Notes: a model not told the origin generated them from the letters alone. A stretch of 64,000 nucleotides of DNA from Rhynchosporium graminicola (GCA_900074885.1 FJUW01000020.1:550844-614843), one strand, 5' to 3'; positions 35,901 through 46,982 are shown, numbered from the stretch's first letter. Made by a program: numbers and translations.

Positions 35901-36308
35901 AAGGGTTGATCTCGGCGCTATTTTCTTTTTCACGGCAGAGGAATTCAATCTTTCCCACAAACGAAGGTCTGTATATTCTATGTTTATTCTGTTTACTTCT
36001 GGTGATCCTCTAGTCTTCACCTCTTTCACATACAAGAAGTAGCACAAATGCAAGCGTAGCAACCGTTTTATCACATCTATCCTCCTTCTAGTGATGGCAA
36101 ACAAGCCTTGGTTGAAAGCAAGAAAGCGGCAAGGAGGCGATCGAGGAACACCTGATGGACCTCGCGCCAAACAAATATGACAAAGATGGATGGGATGTCG
36201 AATGATGAATGATATCATTTTTTCCCGTAACGCCAGCCCAGAACCCAAACCATAGCCGAAACAGCATAGCAAATCGTGAGAAACATGTAAATACCAGAAG
36301 GAATGGTC
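32941..36308. other. Gene-poor region between methyltransferase and Nog1
   Basis: I see no convincing gene in 3.4 kb. The frame at 33681-33295 (minus) contains a Ser/Ala/Thr-rich piece (TSSASSPASKDDS) of the kind found at the start of LaeA-like proteins. It could be an upstream exon of that gene, but I found no clean junction. Between 35363 and 35458 there is a 7-bp-arm hairpin and a tandem pair of 17-bp units. The right end is the Nog1 3' flank. Confidence 0.45.
35425..35458. repeat. Tandem pair of 17-bp units
   Basis: Two adjacent copies of GCAAGTGTCCCGSGAAA differ at one base. They lie 45 bp after a hairpin with 7-bp arms (CTATTGA/TCAATAG, 35363-35380). No function is apparent. Confidence 0.7.
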
Positions 36309-38352
36309 TTAACGACTGTTCGTCTTGCCCATGCCGCGTTTTCCGGAGAACTATGTAGATAGTTAGTAGATTTACGTGGAATTCATGGTTGTATTTGGGG
36401 GAGAAATAGTGGGGATAAGAGTGCAAGATGGGGAAACGTACCAAATGCTTGGGCATAGCTGCAGCAACATGCCTATCAGCCTCTCCCTGTCTGGCCATCC
36501 TATTCATCTTTCTCTGGCCCAACTTCTGTGCGCGCTCAGCTTTCGTCCTCGACACCTCATCCTTCACACCATCGTCACGTCTATTGCTCTGACTTCTTGC
36601 CCTGCTCTTCGCACGCATCTTCGCCTCATAATCTGGAGAATCCACATCCATGACATCCTCAGTACCAGTACGGCTGCGGAGAACACTGCGGCCACGGCTG
36701 CGGGAACGAGCTCTCTCGCCAATAGCGTCGGTATCGAGACCCAGAGAATCGAGATGGTCTTCCATATCGGTGAGCTTCTTCCGGATAGCGGTACGGGGAA
36801 TAATGGCGCGGTTCTTGAGCGACTTCTTCATTTTAGCCTCATTGCGGATGAGCATGCGCTTCTCGCGGATGAGATCAGCCTTCATCCTAATCTCGGCATC
36901 CTCGGCATCCTCAAGCTCCTCGTCGGAATCGTAGTAGCCCTCCGCCTCGAGCTTCTCTTCTTCTTCTTCCAGGGCTGCGAGCTTGGCTTCGATATCAGGG
37001 TCGATGAAATCGTAGACGTTTTTGCCATCGAAAACTTCGGGGATTTTGTCGTGCTTCCACTCGTCGTTCTCGAGGAGGTATTTGTCCTTGAGATCGACAT
37101 TGTAGACACCTGCGCCACCATTCTCTTCCTCGATGTCGCGGGCGAGTTTGACGCGCTCGGGATCCTCCTTGTTGTACTTCTTCTTATTCTTGACGGCTTC
37201 GGGGATAAATGCTTCGCGGACAATACCGTCCATTGGCTTGGCGACGTGGATTCTGCCGAGCACATCTTGAAGACGGCCTCCGACTCCGCTGCTATTTGTG
37301 CCGGCCTTGAGTTTCTGGGCTACACGGTCTGCAATCAGGCGTTCGCATGCAGCATTCTTGACGTCTTGAACACCTTCTTCGGTAGTACACGAGAGCTGGA
37401 GCATCTCTACATCTCCGGGCTTTAGGAGGGCTTGGAGAGCAGCTTGAGTCTCCTCATCGAGATCCTCAGGTCGGGTAACATCGATCTTGTTGATGACGAT
37501 GAAGACGAGCTTGTTTGCGAAAAGGGGCTTAATGCTCTGGAATAATTGCATTTGTGCTTGAACAGTATATCCGCACTGCTCGGAAAGATCCATGAAATAC
37601 AGAATAGCAGATCGCAAATGTGCAATAGCGGTGATCGACTGCATCTCAATGGTGTTCATTTCCTCTAGAGGATGATCTAAGATACCGGGAGTATCAATGG
37701 CTTGGAACCGCAAGTACTTATAATCGAAATGTCCAACGAACAGACTCTTCGTGGTGAAGGCGTATGGCTGAACATCGACATCGGCTCTGGTGACACTCTT
37801 CAAGAAACTAGACTTTCCGACATTGGGGTAACCACAAATGAGGAGAGTTCTAGTGTTGGGGTCAATCGAGGGGAGACGACCAAGATGCTGGCGGACCTGA
37901 TCGAGGTAGAGGAGGGGATCTTTGAGTCTTCGGCAGATGGTGGCCATTCGACCCAACGCCGCACGCTTGAGCTGCTTGCACTGGAATAACGACTGCGCAT
38001 ATTTGAGGAGACGAACATAATCGCGCGATACGATTTCGATCAGATGCTTTGCGGTGGAGAGCTGCCCGAGTGCTATCCTGAAGTGGTCGGCATCATAGAG
38101 TGTGTTGAGTAGATCCTTGTGGAACGGGTGGATATCCTGAAGACGTGGGAATCCGTCGAGAATGAGAGAGAGCTTCTCGCAGAAAGTCTCTTGTGTGAAT
38201 TTGACCTTCCTGGTATAGAACGCGCGGATTCTGGATATCTGGAAACCTGCTCGGATCTGTGTGGGAAGGCGGCGTTGTGTTCTGCTCAGGACGATGTCGA
38301 GGAACTCCGCAGAGGTTGGGACTGGCGCAATATCTTTCCAAGTCGTCTTCAT
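36309..38352 (-). CDS. NOG1: Nucleolar GTP-binding protein 1 (60S ribosome biogenesis)
   Basis: Nog1 is an OBG-type GTPase of pre-60S particles, acting in nucleolus to cytoplasm. The exons on the minus strand are 38352-36442 and 36350-36309 (651 codons; family about 650). It starts [20 protein letters not shown], the invariant Nog1 N-terminus that inserts into the ribosomal tunnel region. The G domain has [10 protein letters not shown] (G1, about residue 174), [12 protein letters not shown] (G3) and NKIDV (G4), followed by the NOGCT region with [16 protein letters not shown] and the acidic/basic C-terminal tail. The second exon supplies the family ending [13 protein letters not shown]. The 91-nt intron contains no in-frame stop, so intron retention would give a different tail running to 36088. 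An in-frame ATG at 38571 would add 73 residues, but the family start is at 38352. Confidence 0.96.
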
Positions 38353-39553
38353 GGTGGGCAATCTTTGGTATGTGCGTTGGCGATGGGGATAGTAGGAGGA
38401 CCTAGAGATTTCCTCACTTTCGCCCGGATTGCGAAGGTTGGTTGGGTATTGTTGTACGGGAGGTCGAGATTTCATCTTCGCCCAATTTTCGGCTGAGAAC
38501 TTTTTTGTGGCGCTAGTAGCGATTACGCTAGTGGTTATCGATGGCTGGATAGATGGTTCTGAAGTGTGCAACCTACCTGGGGACTCTCAAATGATGACGG
38601 AGAAACAAGATTTGTTATTCCTGTATATTACTGATTCTCTCCATGATATTAAGATAGAACTGTGTTCCATACCTAATCCTTTCAATTTCTTGAGGCTTTA
38701 ATGATAATTGACATTTTCTTGGTGTGAACTTATCAATACGAGAAGCGACCTCTCGGTCTGGTGGGGAAGCTGACATCGCCAAAACTAACTTCTTCACAAC
38801 TCTGTATATTTCTTTCTTTGGTCAAAGTTGTGTGAGACTCTTCATGACATTATGAATGCCCAACACTATAGTTCGAAAATCACTATGTATGTTTGGAAAA
38901 TTATATCGGGCTGCCACTTTTCCTGTCAATTGCATGACGTCGGGGATGTCGAGTATCAGCCGCTGGCTGGCTGGCTGCTGCGACGAAAACCTTCTAGCTA
39001 TGGGCTGCCTCGAGCATAAAGTGAGCACTCCATTAGAAACATGCTGGATCAGAAACTGGAGTGAATCAGAGAAAGGAAGATCAATACGATATCTTCGAAG
39101 CCATGACAGTCAGTACAGTAATCTGTGACAGGCGAGATCATGTAGGCAATTCCTGAAGACAACTTCTCCTGGGTATAAATAAGCATACTCTTCAAGACCA
39201 GCCATTCACCACTCGCAAGAAAGAATCTGTATTCTTTCAACTCCTCGGTCTCGACGAGTAATTCCTCTTCGATGAATACCTCAGTTCCTATTGATAATCA
39301 AAAAAAAGCTTACTGCTAGCGCACTAAACCTCAATATTGGGCTCAGTCATTCCGCTTGACGATATATACCCGACCCGAGCTCAGGCAGCGGAAGGAGATC
39401 ATTCCATTTCCATCATGTACCTTATCCATATCTAACCTCTATCAAAACCCGAAGCACAAAACAACAAACTGATTCCTCATCATACCTCTACACACCTCAT
39501 CACCACAGTCTTCCGTCTCCAAACCGGCCTGCACCCACAAATATCTACCAAAC
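38353..39553. other. Intergenic region
   Basis: This holds the Nog1 promoter and 5' UTR on the left and about 1 kb without a supportable gene. No repeat was noticed. Confidence 0.5.
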
Positions 39554-39724
39554 ATGCGCGCTTTTGCATCATGGTGGCCCTCACCCACTCCGCTGGGCAG
39601 GAATCACTACGCAATGAACGTCCCACTTGGAATCGGGGTGACTAGCTTTCTATATCAGTTTGCGATGAACCACTGGGAAAAGAGAGAGAATGAAAAAGTC
39701 ACGGTATCTTCCGACTCGCTATAA
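39554..39724 (+). CDS. Small 56-residue single-helix protein, unrecognised
   Basis: An ATG preceded by ACCAAAC opens a 57-codon frame ending at TAA 39724. The protein starts MRAFASWWPSPTPLGRNHY and continues with AMNVPLGIGVTSFLYQFAM, a plausible single membrane helix, followed by a charged tail (HWEKRENEK). The Arg/Ser/Trp-containing N-terminus and the one helix resemble small mitochondrial inner-membrane subunits, but I do not recognise the family. The composition is protein-like and not repetitive. A GTATCT donor just before the end leaves open a second exon replacing the last residues. It lies alone, between Nog1 and a minisatellite. This is a moderate-confidence call made from protein character and start context only. 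Confidence 0.45.
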   Translation: MRAFASWWPSPTPLGRNHYAMNVPLGIGVTSFLYQFAMNHWEKRENEKVTVSSDSL

Positions 39725-41984
39725 ATTTTGATGGATGTGATCGAATTCGTGGATAGGCATAGTCTTGTGCACCGTGGGTGGATGAGCTGGTCTTCAGAGT
39801 CATGGGAGGAAGCAAAGGGTATTGGAGCCACTTATACTTTCGACTAGCACATTGTGGTCACAATCAATGCCACACGAAAAAGGTATTATTTGAACTTGAA
39901 TAGAAAGGGAGGTGCTATACTTGACAATATGGTGACTTCTTGTGGTATTCATGGCACGTGTCGCCTTGGTTGTACTACTATTGAAATTCCCTTTCATATA
40001 CCACCGTCCAGCTCAAGTATCTTCTTATCGACCTCGACCTCGTCCTCGTCTCCCAGGACCTGCCAGCAATTTTTCCTTCGTCCAAGTCTCACTTCCAGCA
40101 TTCCTCGCGCTATTCTCTGCCACCCATCCCCAATGAGATCAACATACTCCAAGATTCGGTTGCTTTCCAGTACCGGCACATCTGAGGTGCCGGTGTTAGC
40201 TATAGGTCAGTCCCAATCGCTGTCGTGTCATCTTCCGTCTCCGATTAGGAGGTTGTGTCTTTCTTTTTGTCCTCCGAAAGGAAGTTTTTGTATTTCGTTT
40301 CGTTTCTAAAAAGGGGGGTTTTGGCTTAATGTTGTGTCTCTCGCTTCCACTGAAGAGTGTGTTGTGTCACGAGGTCGCGTCTTTCTTCTGGAAGAGATTA
40401 TGATTTGAAGTTACGTCTCCGACGAGGGGTTCATTTATGTCTTTCTTCTTCGATGGAGAGGGTCTGATGAAGAAACATAACTTGAGGTCGTATCTCCAAA
40501 TGAGAAAGTTGTGTCTTTCGTCTCCGATAGTGTCTTCTGTATCCGATGAGGAGGTTGTATCGTTATTTTCGTGTCCGATGACGAGCTCATGACCTGAGAG
40601 TGTGTCTTTCTTCTCCCGTGAAGAGGTTGTATCTTCCCTCTTTACTAAGAAAGATGTGACTCTACCCCTAACAGCGAGGTTATGTCTTTCGTCGACAAAG
40701 AGAAGTCTATATCGTTCCCTTCCAAACTCCTGATATAAGGTTTGTAGAAAATGAGCTCCGCTAGAATTGCGAGTCGAATGACTGAGCATGGATTTGCTCC
40801 TATAATCGATTCGTGTCCAGGTTGCAGACTGAGATCTAGTAGTGTAAATTCTACTTCCAGCAATCCAGAAAATGTAAGAGGTTAGTTAGGGTGACCAAAA
40901 AGGAAAAAGGAACGAAAGAATACCCATCGACTCATGTATTGAGCGATAGAATCTCTCCCAACGCAAACACCCTGTAATACATGTTGAAAGACATTCTAGT
41001 ATGTGTCGAGACTGTTAACCATTGAAGCCTGCACCTTCCTACCGTTCCATGAATCTTGTTTCATCACCAAATGGTAACTGGCTTTGAGAGGACGGTAAGA
41101 GATAATTCTGTCGATTGCTTTGCTTTCTCATGTGTGGATTAACAGTCAAGTAAGCTTAGTCATCTGCCTGTAAAACGTAATGACTGAACAAAAAAGACGG
41201 TTATTGACGACAGCGTTCCACGATTCTGTCGATATGGATACCATTATCCTCGATTAGATTTTATCTTCATCATCCAACCGATCAATTTCCTCTTCTTGAT
41301 CGACTATCATTCCAGCGGCCGATCCTTGTCAAATTTCTAGCAGTTTACAACATGTCTGTTTGCCTCATCACCTCCTCCAGCCTCAGTATCGAAACCGTCA
41401 AATTCGTCCCGAACTAGATCGACCTCACCTGACATATTTTTCACATCGAAGCAAATACCACAGTCTGGCGTAAAGCTGCCGTCAAAGGGAAAGCTTGGTC
41501 TGTTTGATGATTCTGTGTATTCAGACTGATTTTATAGAGGAGATTCCGGGAGCGCCTCACTGCCTCGGACTGTGTTGGAGATAAGAAAGAGGATTGGGGT
41601 GAGACATAGATGGACATGTATGAGGAGTTCAGAAGAGCGACTTCGGATGAGAGGAAGAAAGGATGAATGGGTAGGGAAATATGAGACTTAGGCTCGATGA
41701 ACCCTTTCCGAATCTTCAGAAGCTATTTCTTGTATAGATAGCAGACGTTGCATTTAGAAGCAGCTGGAGTGCTGTGATATAGTCGCTTAATGCCTCCTTG
41801 GAACTGTATCAGGCTCGTCAGGCCAACGGTTTCATAGTGTGAATCTATCAAGCCTCCGCCGAAATAAGCGAGAACCGACCCCTCCAACTCCCCAAATGTT
41901 TTGTCGCAGGAAATATGGCGGGGTCAAATCCCGTCACCATCCCATCTCACCACTTCTCATAAAACGCCCTTCACAATCTTCAAA
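39725..41984. other. Gene-poor region with degenerate minisatellite; promoter of URA5 at right
   Basis: The only structure I see is the diverged tandem repeat described separately (about 40220-40720). The right 150 bp should contain the promoter and 5' UTR of the orotate phosphoribosyltransferase gene. Confidence 0.5.
40220..40720. repeat. Degenerate minisatellite, units about 26-45 bp
   Basis: Many imperfect copies recur of a unit close to GAGGTTGTGTCTTTC followed by GTCTCCGATGA. The clearest are at 40249-40265, 40354-40385, 40436-40450, 40506-40530, 40551-40580, 40600-40615 and 40674-40690. Spacing is irregular and copies differ by substitutions and indels, so this is an old, diverged array. 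It creates spurious frames on the minus strand with recurring DTTSS and ERHN words. Confidence 0.6.
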
Positions 41985-42695
41985 ATGTCCGCCTCCGACC
42001 TTCCGCAATACAAGAAAGATTTCCTGCAAGCAGCCATCAAAGGAAAGATCTTGAAATTCGGCTCTTTCGAACTCAAGTCGAAAAGAATAAGCCCTTACTT
42101 CTTCAACGCAGGACTTTTCTACACAGCGAACCTCCTGCGCTCCATCTCTCTCGCCTATGCGCAGACGATAATCGAAGCCTCCTCCGCGTCTCCCCCTCTC
42201 GAATTCGACATCTTGTTCGGGCCAGCGTATAAAGGCATCCCGCTCGCTGCAGCGACGGTCGATAAACTCGCGGAGTTACAGCCTGAGAAATACGGAGAGA
42301 CGTGCTATAGTTTCGATAGGAAGGAAGCGAAGGATCATGGGGAGGGAGGCAGCATTGTGGGTGCGCCGTTGAAGGGGAAGAGGGTGCTTATTGTGGATGA
42401 TGTCGTTACGGCGGGGACGGCAAAGAGGGAGGCTATTGCGAAGATTAGAGCGGAGGGAGGGATTGTGGTGGGCATTCTTGTTGCGCTGGATAGGATGGAG
42501 AAGTTGCCTAGTCCGGATGGAGATGATGGGAAGCCGATGCCGAGTGCGATTGGGGAGATTAGGAAGGAGTATGGCATTCCGGTGCTGGCGATTCTGACGC
42601 TGGATGATATCATTGGGAGTCTGAAGGGCGTGGTGGGAGATGAGGATGTGAGGAATATGGAGGAGTATAGGGCGAAGTATAAGGCGTCTGATTAG
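41985..42695 (+). CDS. URA5: Orotate phosphoribosyltransferase
   Basis: It catalyses transfer of the ribose 5-phosphate moiety from PRPP to orotate, giving OMP and pyrophosphate, the fifth step of de novo pyrimidine synthesis in the cytosol. The gene is a single exon of 237 codons (236 residues, normal size). The ATG at 41985 (CAAAATGTC) starts [18 protein letters not shown]. Motifs are [20 protein letters not shown] for substrate binding, [11 protein letters not shown], the catalytic loop [10 protein letters not shown], and the PRPP-binding motif [13 protein letters not shown] near residue 134. The frame is open upstream but lacks a better-placed ATG in family terms. Codon usage shifts from C-ending at the 5' end to G-ending in the second half. 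It lies alone between a minisatellite region and the acetyltransferase gene, with which it is convergent (286 bp between stops). Confidence 0.97.
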   Translation: MSASDLPQYKKDFLQAAIKGKILKFGSFELKSKRISPYFFNAGLFYTANLLRSISLAYAQTIIEASSASPPLEFDILFGPAYKGIPLAAATVDKLAELQPEKYGETCYSFDRKEAKDHGEGGSIVGAPLKGKRVLIVDDVVTAGTAKREAIAKIRAEGGIVVGILVALDRMEKLPSPDGDDGKPMPSAIGEIRKEYGIPVLAILTLDDIIGSLKGVVGDEDVRNMEEYRAKYKASD

Positions 42696-42981
42696 ATCGA
42701 TAGCAGGACTATCAAATTGAGGGTTCCATTCTCTCTGCAGTCTTACAGTAGAGGTGTGCGATGTATAATAGCTTAGACAGCAAATAGACAATAGAAGAAA
42801 CGGAAGACAAGCCCTGTAAACCCATCATCCCATCAGCCAGACTCCCATCATGCCTTTCATCATTCATCTTCATAAGCGCAAACCGGGGTATCATCATGAA
42901 GACATCGTAATAACAAAGCTGTCTGCTTAGCCGTATGAAGTTCTTGCTTCCAGAGATTTCAAGTGGAAGCCCTTGGTGATG

Positions 42982-43958
42982 TTAGAGCCCGTTTTTTCTT
43001 TTGATGAGGAAATATACCATATCGATCCAGTTACCACCTCCAAATGTAGCCTCACTCTTGCCAACATTGGTGAAACCCAATTTCTCATACCATGAAGTCT
43101 TGTGCTATTCGAACATCAGTATATAAGTGTTTTCAGAGGGAGGTAAACTTACATCATGAGCAATCAATGATAATCTATCAGCAATTCCAGCTCCGTTCAT
43201 ATGTTGCATGTAAGACATCATCAAGACTCTTCCAATGCCACGACCTTGAAAGCCTGGCAGAACAGCAACAGAATGCATTACGATATTGCGACCATCTTCC
43301 TGGTGACCCAACCTTGAAGGCTTTGGGGAGGTGGAATCCCAATCCTCGGGAATGCCCATAGAGTCATCGGTAGCTACTGCATCATTCGTCTTGGTTGAGA
43401 CGACGTGGCCCAGTAGTACACTGATTGCTCCGTTTTTACGGCTGCTTTCAACTGGCTTGCCTGTTGCGATGGTCTCAATTTGAAAGCCTGAGTTAGGTAC
43501 TACAGTACAGAAGATACCGTAACAAAGCTCGCCGCATTTGCTGAGTCTATACTTGAACTAAACATAACATTAGAATATGCTGCAAGCAAGTAATGGGGGT
43601 TTCGAGCTGTCATCAGAAGCAGTAATGTTCACGTGCTCCTCCGAACAAGGCCGTTGAAACTAACCTTTTCTCTAGACGCCCGTTCCTCCGGGTTCGTGAA
43701 GGCAGCATTTTCAAGAGCAAGACAAGATTCCAAATCGGAGATGGTGAGAGGCCGTGTGTAGGGGTGGAGGTTGGCTGGTGCCTTGACCTGTTGGTCCTCG
43801 GGAACGATCACGAACTTCTGGCGCTGGCGATCTGTTGATGGCGAAGCGGCATCTTCTTGCGGCGACGGACTCTCCGATCTCTCGGTCGTGACGCTATTCG
43901 GAGACTCTGTTAACTGTATCGGAGGTGTCGATCTCTCTGTCTTCAGATCACGAGGCAT
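42982..43958 (-). CDS. GNAT N-acetyltransferase, arylalkylamine/polyamine acetyltransferase-like
   Basis: Minus-strand exons 43958-43665, 43557-43153 and 43104-42982 join to 274 codons. After a disordered Ser/Thr/Pro-rich leader comes LTISDLESCLALENAAFTNP, the typical opening of fungal AANAT-like proteins. The acetyl-CoA binding motif is VLPGFQGRGIGRVLM (about residue 200), and the last exon supplies HKTSWYEKLGFTNVGKSEAT followed by FGGGNW. That combination (YEKLGF, then KSEATFGGG) characterises the yeast Paa1 group, which acetylates polyamines and arylalkylamines with acetyl-CoA. The preferred substrate here is unknown. The insert between strands (residues about 150-185, rich in Asp and Ser) is longer than in yeast. 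The start is the first ATG in frame. Upstream lie simple repeats within the likely promoter. Confidence 0.9.
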
Positions 43959-44117
43959 AGTTGCTGAACTGGCTGGCTGAGGGCTGAGAGCACTGGACTC
44001 GCTCTGTGTGGAGATGAAGATGTGAAGAGTTGTGTGACGCGGGCGCGAGTGCGAGGGCGAGGGCGGGGTTGGTGTCGAAGATTAGATTGGGAAGCTGAGG
44101 TGCGGTGCGGTGCTGAG

Positions 44118-44165
44118 TGGATGTGGATGTGGATGTGGATGTGGATGTGGATGTGGATGTGGATG
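44118..44165. repeat. Hexanucleotide microsatellite (TGGATG)8
   Basis: Eight uninterrupted copies of TGGATG lie 160-207 bp upstream of the acetyltransferase start codon. On the minus strand it reads as a His-Ile repeat in an overlapping frame, which is not a real protein. Confidence 0.95.
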
Positions 44166-44185
44166 TGAGTGTATGTTGGTGGATT

Positions 44186-44231
44186 AGGCAAGACAAGGCA
44201 AGGCAAGGCAAGGCAAGGCAAGGCGAGGCAA
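44186..44231. repeat. Pentanucleotide microsatellite (AGGCA)n
   Basis: About nine copies of AGGCA lie directly downstream of the hexanucleotide array. The central six are perfect and the edges are variant (AGACA, AGGCG). Confidence 0.95.
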
Positions 44232-45122
44232 GTCTAGCTAGCAACTGAGCTGGCCAATACAAGTACCATAATGCGTTGGTTGTACTGTACTACCTACCTA
44301 CGGTATCGTTGTGAATGGATACGAGCAGTCGTCTCATGAATCGTTCAATTCGATTGGAGATTACGTGAGTGAATACAAAGACCAATTAAGAAGTGAATTA
44401 TCCTCATCCTACCTAGGTTTCTAGCTACCTAGGTACCTACCTACTTAGACATATCGAGGCGGGCACACCCATGATCTCGGTACTGAGGTAGTGATGATTC
44501 GGTGGCAAGGTATAATAAGTACAACACGAACTCCCAAGAGCTCCAGGCTCTCTCAGCCATCCCCGCCTCGTCATGCCACACAGTGATTATCATATCAGCC
44601 TTGTCGCGTCATGTGCTGTGCAGGATTGCCAATATGAAGATATACTTTGCGTCTGTCTAACCCGCGTGTCGATACCGGACTTAGATGTTGTTAACAGAGC
44701 GTGCCCTAAAAGCAACAATATACTCTCTCAAAGGGGCTTAAATCTTTGATAGTTGCACCTCTACGGCTCCATAGGTAGGTATATACCTAGAGTATATTCG
44801 ACCACCTCCTATCTATCTATAACTAGGTACCTTACATAGAATAGAAACTCTCTTCCCTGCCCTAGGTATAGATAGAGAGGTGCCTTGTCCGAACCGAGAG
44901 GCTAGATTCTGCATTCCTGCCCACGGCAATAGCTACAGCTAGCGGTGATACTATATCCAATTTCACAGTATGGTGTATCTCTGACAGAGCTCGCATAATG
45001 AGCCTGCCTGTATTGCCAGCTCCGATATTCGTAGTCGATATCATATGATATCACCCCACCTCAGCACAACAGATTCTTTGAGGCTTCTCGATCTTTCCAG
45101 GCCGTATGATAATGACGAATAA

Positions 45123-45170
45123 TCTGATCTGATTTGATCTGATTTGATCTGATCTGATCTGATCTGATCT
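45123..45170. repeat. Pentanucleotide microsatellite (CTGAT)n
   Basis: About ten copies of CTGAT, two with a T for C change, lie roughly 380-430 bp upstream of Ddi1. The array is dense in GATC tetramers. Confidence 0.95.
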
Positions 45171-45552
45171 GGGTAGTACCCGTCCCGAACCTAAATTGTC
45201 GTCGTGCTGCAACGTGATGTGCTGCAATGATAAGGTCACCAGGTGGTCTGGGCGGGCTGTAAGGCTGGAGGGCAAAACGCGGCTACTATTATACTTAAAC
45301 CTACTTCGAATTTGCCTTCAGTTTGTCGTCACCTCCATCTTTTTTCCAAGGACGAGTCAAGTACGAAGTTACTTGCGTCACCCCGCTCCGCCTCTTTTCT
45401 CCCCCAATCCATCTTCACCCTCAAGTGTGTACAGTTATAACATCTTCCTAAAAGATATCTATCTTGAAATTCAAGAGCTACTTACTTCACTTGATATTCT
45501 GCAAGTCTAGTCAACATACATCGTCAGCAGCTATCTGTGAAGCTCCTTCAAG

Positions 45553-46982
45553 ATGTAAGTACAAGATCCCCAGCTATACGTCTTGTACTATGAGCTGACA
45601 ACTTCTCAGGCGTATCACACTCAACATCACCGCTCCCACGCACGATGGTGACCTTCTGTCTCTCGAAATCCTCCCAGAAACCACTGTCAGCACTCTCAAG
45701 GAGTCCGTCCAGGCCGAATCACACATCCCCAAGACATCTCAACATCTCTACCACAATGGTCAACTCCTAAACGATGACACGAAGACGATGGAACAGCTAT
45801 CAATAGGAGATGGGGAAATGCTAGCCCTTCACGTCCGAGACATGGTTGGAAGCAGGGAGCGTGTTCGTCAACAACCATCACAACAACAACAACCCCGCCA
45901 GCAGCAGAGAGGGAGCCAGGCCCAACCAGACCCAGAGACACTTCGATTACAGTTCCTAGGCCAGCCAGCAATGAGGCAACAGCTCGAGACTCAAAGACCA
46001 GAGTTGGCAGCTGTACTGGATAATCCAGAGATGTTCGCTCAGACTTATCAGCGTATGCAGACTGAGGAGCAGCAGGCGCAGTATCAGCGGAGTAGAGAGA
46101 TCGCAGACTTGAATGAGGATCCGTTTGATATCGATGCTCAGACTAGAATTGCGGAGATGATTAGGCAGGAGCGTGTACAAGAGAATCTGCAGAATGCTAT
46201 AGAGCACAATCCTGAGGGTGAGCAGAATCCGCAGGGATAGGAGGAGCCATGCTTACCTTTCAATAGTCTTCGGTCGAGTACACATGCTTTACATAGATGT
46301 CGAAGTCAACGGTCACAAAGTCAAGGCGTTCGTCGATTCTGGAGCCCAAGCTACGATTATGTCCCCTTCATGCGCGGAGAAATGCGGTATCATGAGGCTG
46401 GTAGACACACGATTTGCAGGTATTGCTCGAGGTGTAGGCACAGCGGCGATTCTGGGACGGGTCCACTCTGCACAGATTCGGATAGGGACCTTATTCTTGC
46501 CCTGCAGTTTCACTGTCATGGAGGGCAAGGATGTGGATCTACTGCTCGGTCTCGACATGCTCAAGCGTCATCAGGCTTGTATAGATCTATCGAAGGACAA
46601 GCTCGTTATTCAAGGTGTCGAGGTTTCGTTTCTTGGAGAGGCGGATATTCCTAAAAATATGGAAGAGGAGCGTGCAGATGAACCTAAAGTCGCTGGACCA
46701 GGAGGAACTACAATCGGAGGACGGAGCGGCGTTGTCTCTGGACCTTCAACAACAACACAACCAGGCCCGCAAGCAAGTGCTCCTCCACCTCAAAGTCAAA
46801 CTCAACCAGCCGCTGCTCCTGGCCCTGCATCACAGCCTGTTGCTGCTGCCGAACCTTCATTTCCTCAAGAGTCAATTGATCAACTTGTAGCCCTAGGATT
46901 TTCACATGCCGAGGCTGTGAACGCTCTTTCTGCTTGTGAAGGCAATGTCGAATATGCTGCTGGACTCTTATTCCAAGGGTAA
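45553..46982 (+). CDS. DDI1: Ddi1 ubiquitin-receptor aspartic protease
   Basis: Ddi1 is a proteasome shuttle and ubiquitin-dependent protease. Domains in order: a ubiquitin-like domain (residues 1-75, [10 protein letters not shown] at the start), a Gln/Arg-rich linker, a helical region ([14 protein letters not shown]), a retroviral-type aspartic protease domain with the active-site FVDSGAQAT (Asp near residue 226) and [13 protein letters not shown], a Pro/Gln/Ala-rich linker, and a C-terminal UBA domain ([18 protein letters not shown]). The model is 45553-45554, 45610-46217 and 46267-46982 (442 codons). The start codon appears split: the exon ends AT, a 55-nt intron GTAAGT...CTCAG follows, and the next exon begins GCGTATC, giving ATG CGT ATC. 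No other in-frame ATG precedes the conserved N-terminus. It is convergent with RRP8. Confidence 0.94.

Larger units (their letters stand above)
43959..45552. promoter_or_regulatory. Divergent intergenic region with microsatellites (acetyltransferase / Ddi1)
   Basis: No gene is supportable. It holds three microsatellites, listed separately, and several ACCTAGGTACCTACCT-type words around 44290-44450 and 44770-44880, common in promoters of filamentous ascomycetes. Both flanking genes start here, facing away from each other. Confidence 0.5.

Noticed and set aside
36376..37425. 349-codon plus-strand frame opposite Nog1
   Set aside because: It is an antisense shadow of a strongly biased coding sequence. 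Its composition mirrors the Nog1 codons and it has no domain.
38353..38571. In-frame 73-codon N-terminal extension of Nog1 from an ATG at 38571
   Set aside because: The family N-terminus MKTTW is invariant and starts at 38352. The extension is most likely 5' UTR.
40367..40789. 140-codon minus-strand frame with repeated DTTSS and ERHN words
   Set aside because: It is produced by the diverged minisatellite. The repeats drift in frame and no conserved protein character remains.
43943..44262. Minus-strand frames with a His-Ile repeat or a Ser-Thr repeat
   Set aside because: These are translations of the (TGGATG)8 microsatellite in different frames, not proteins.
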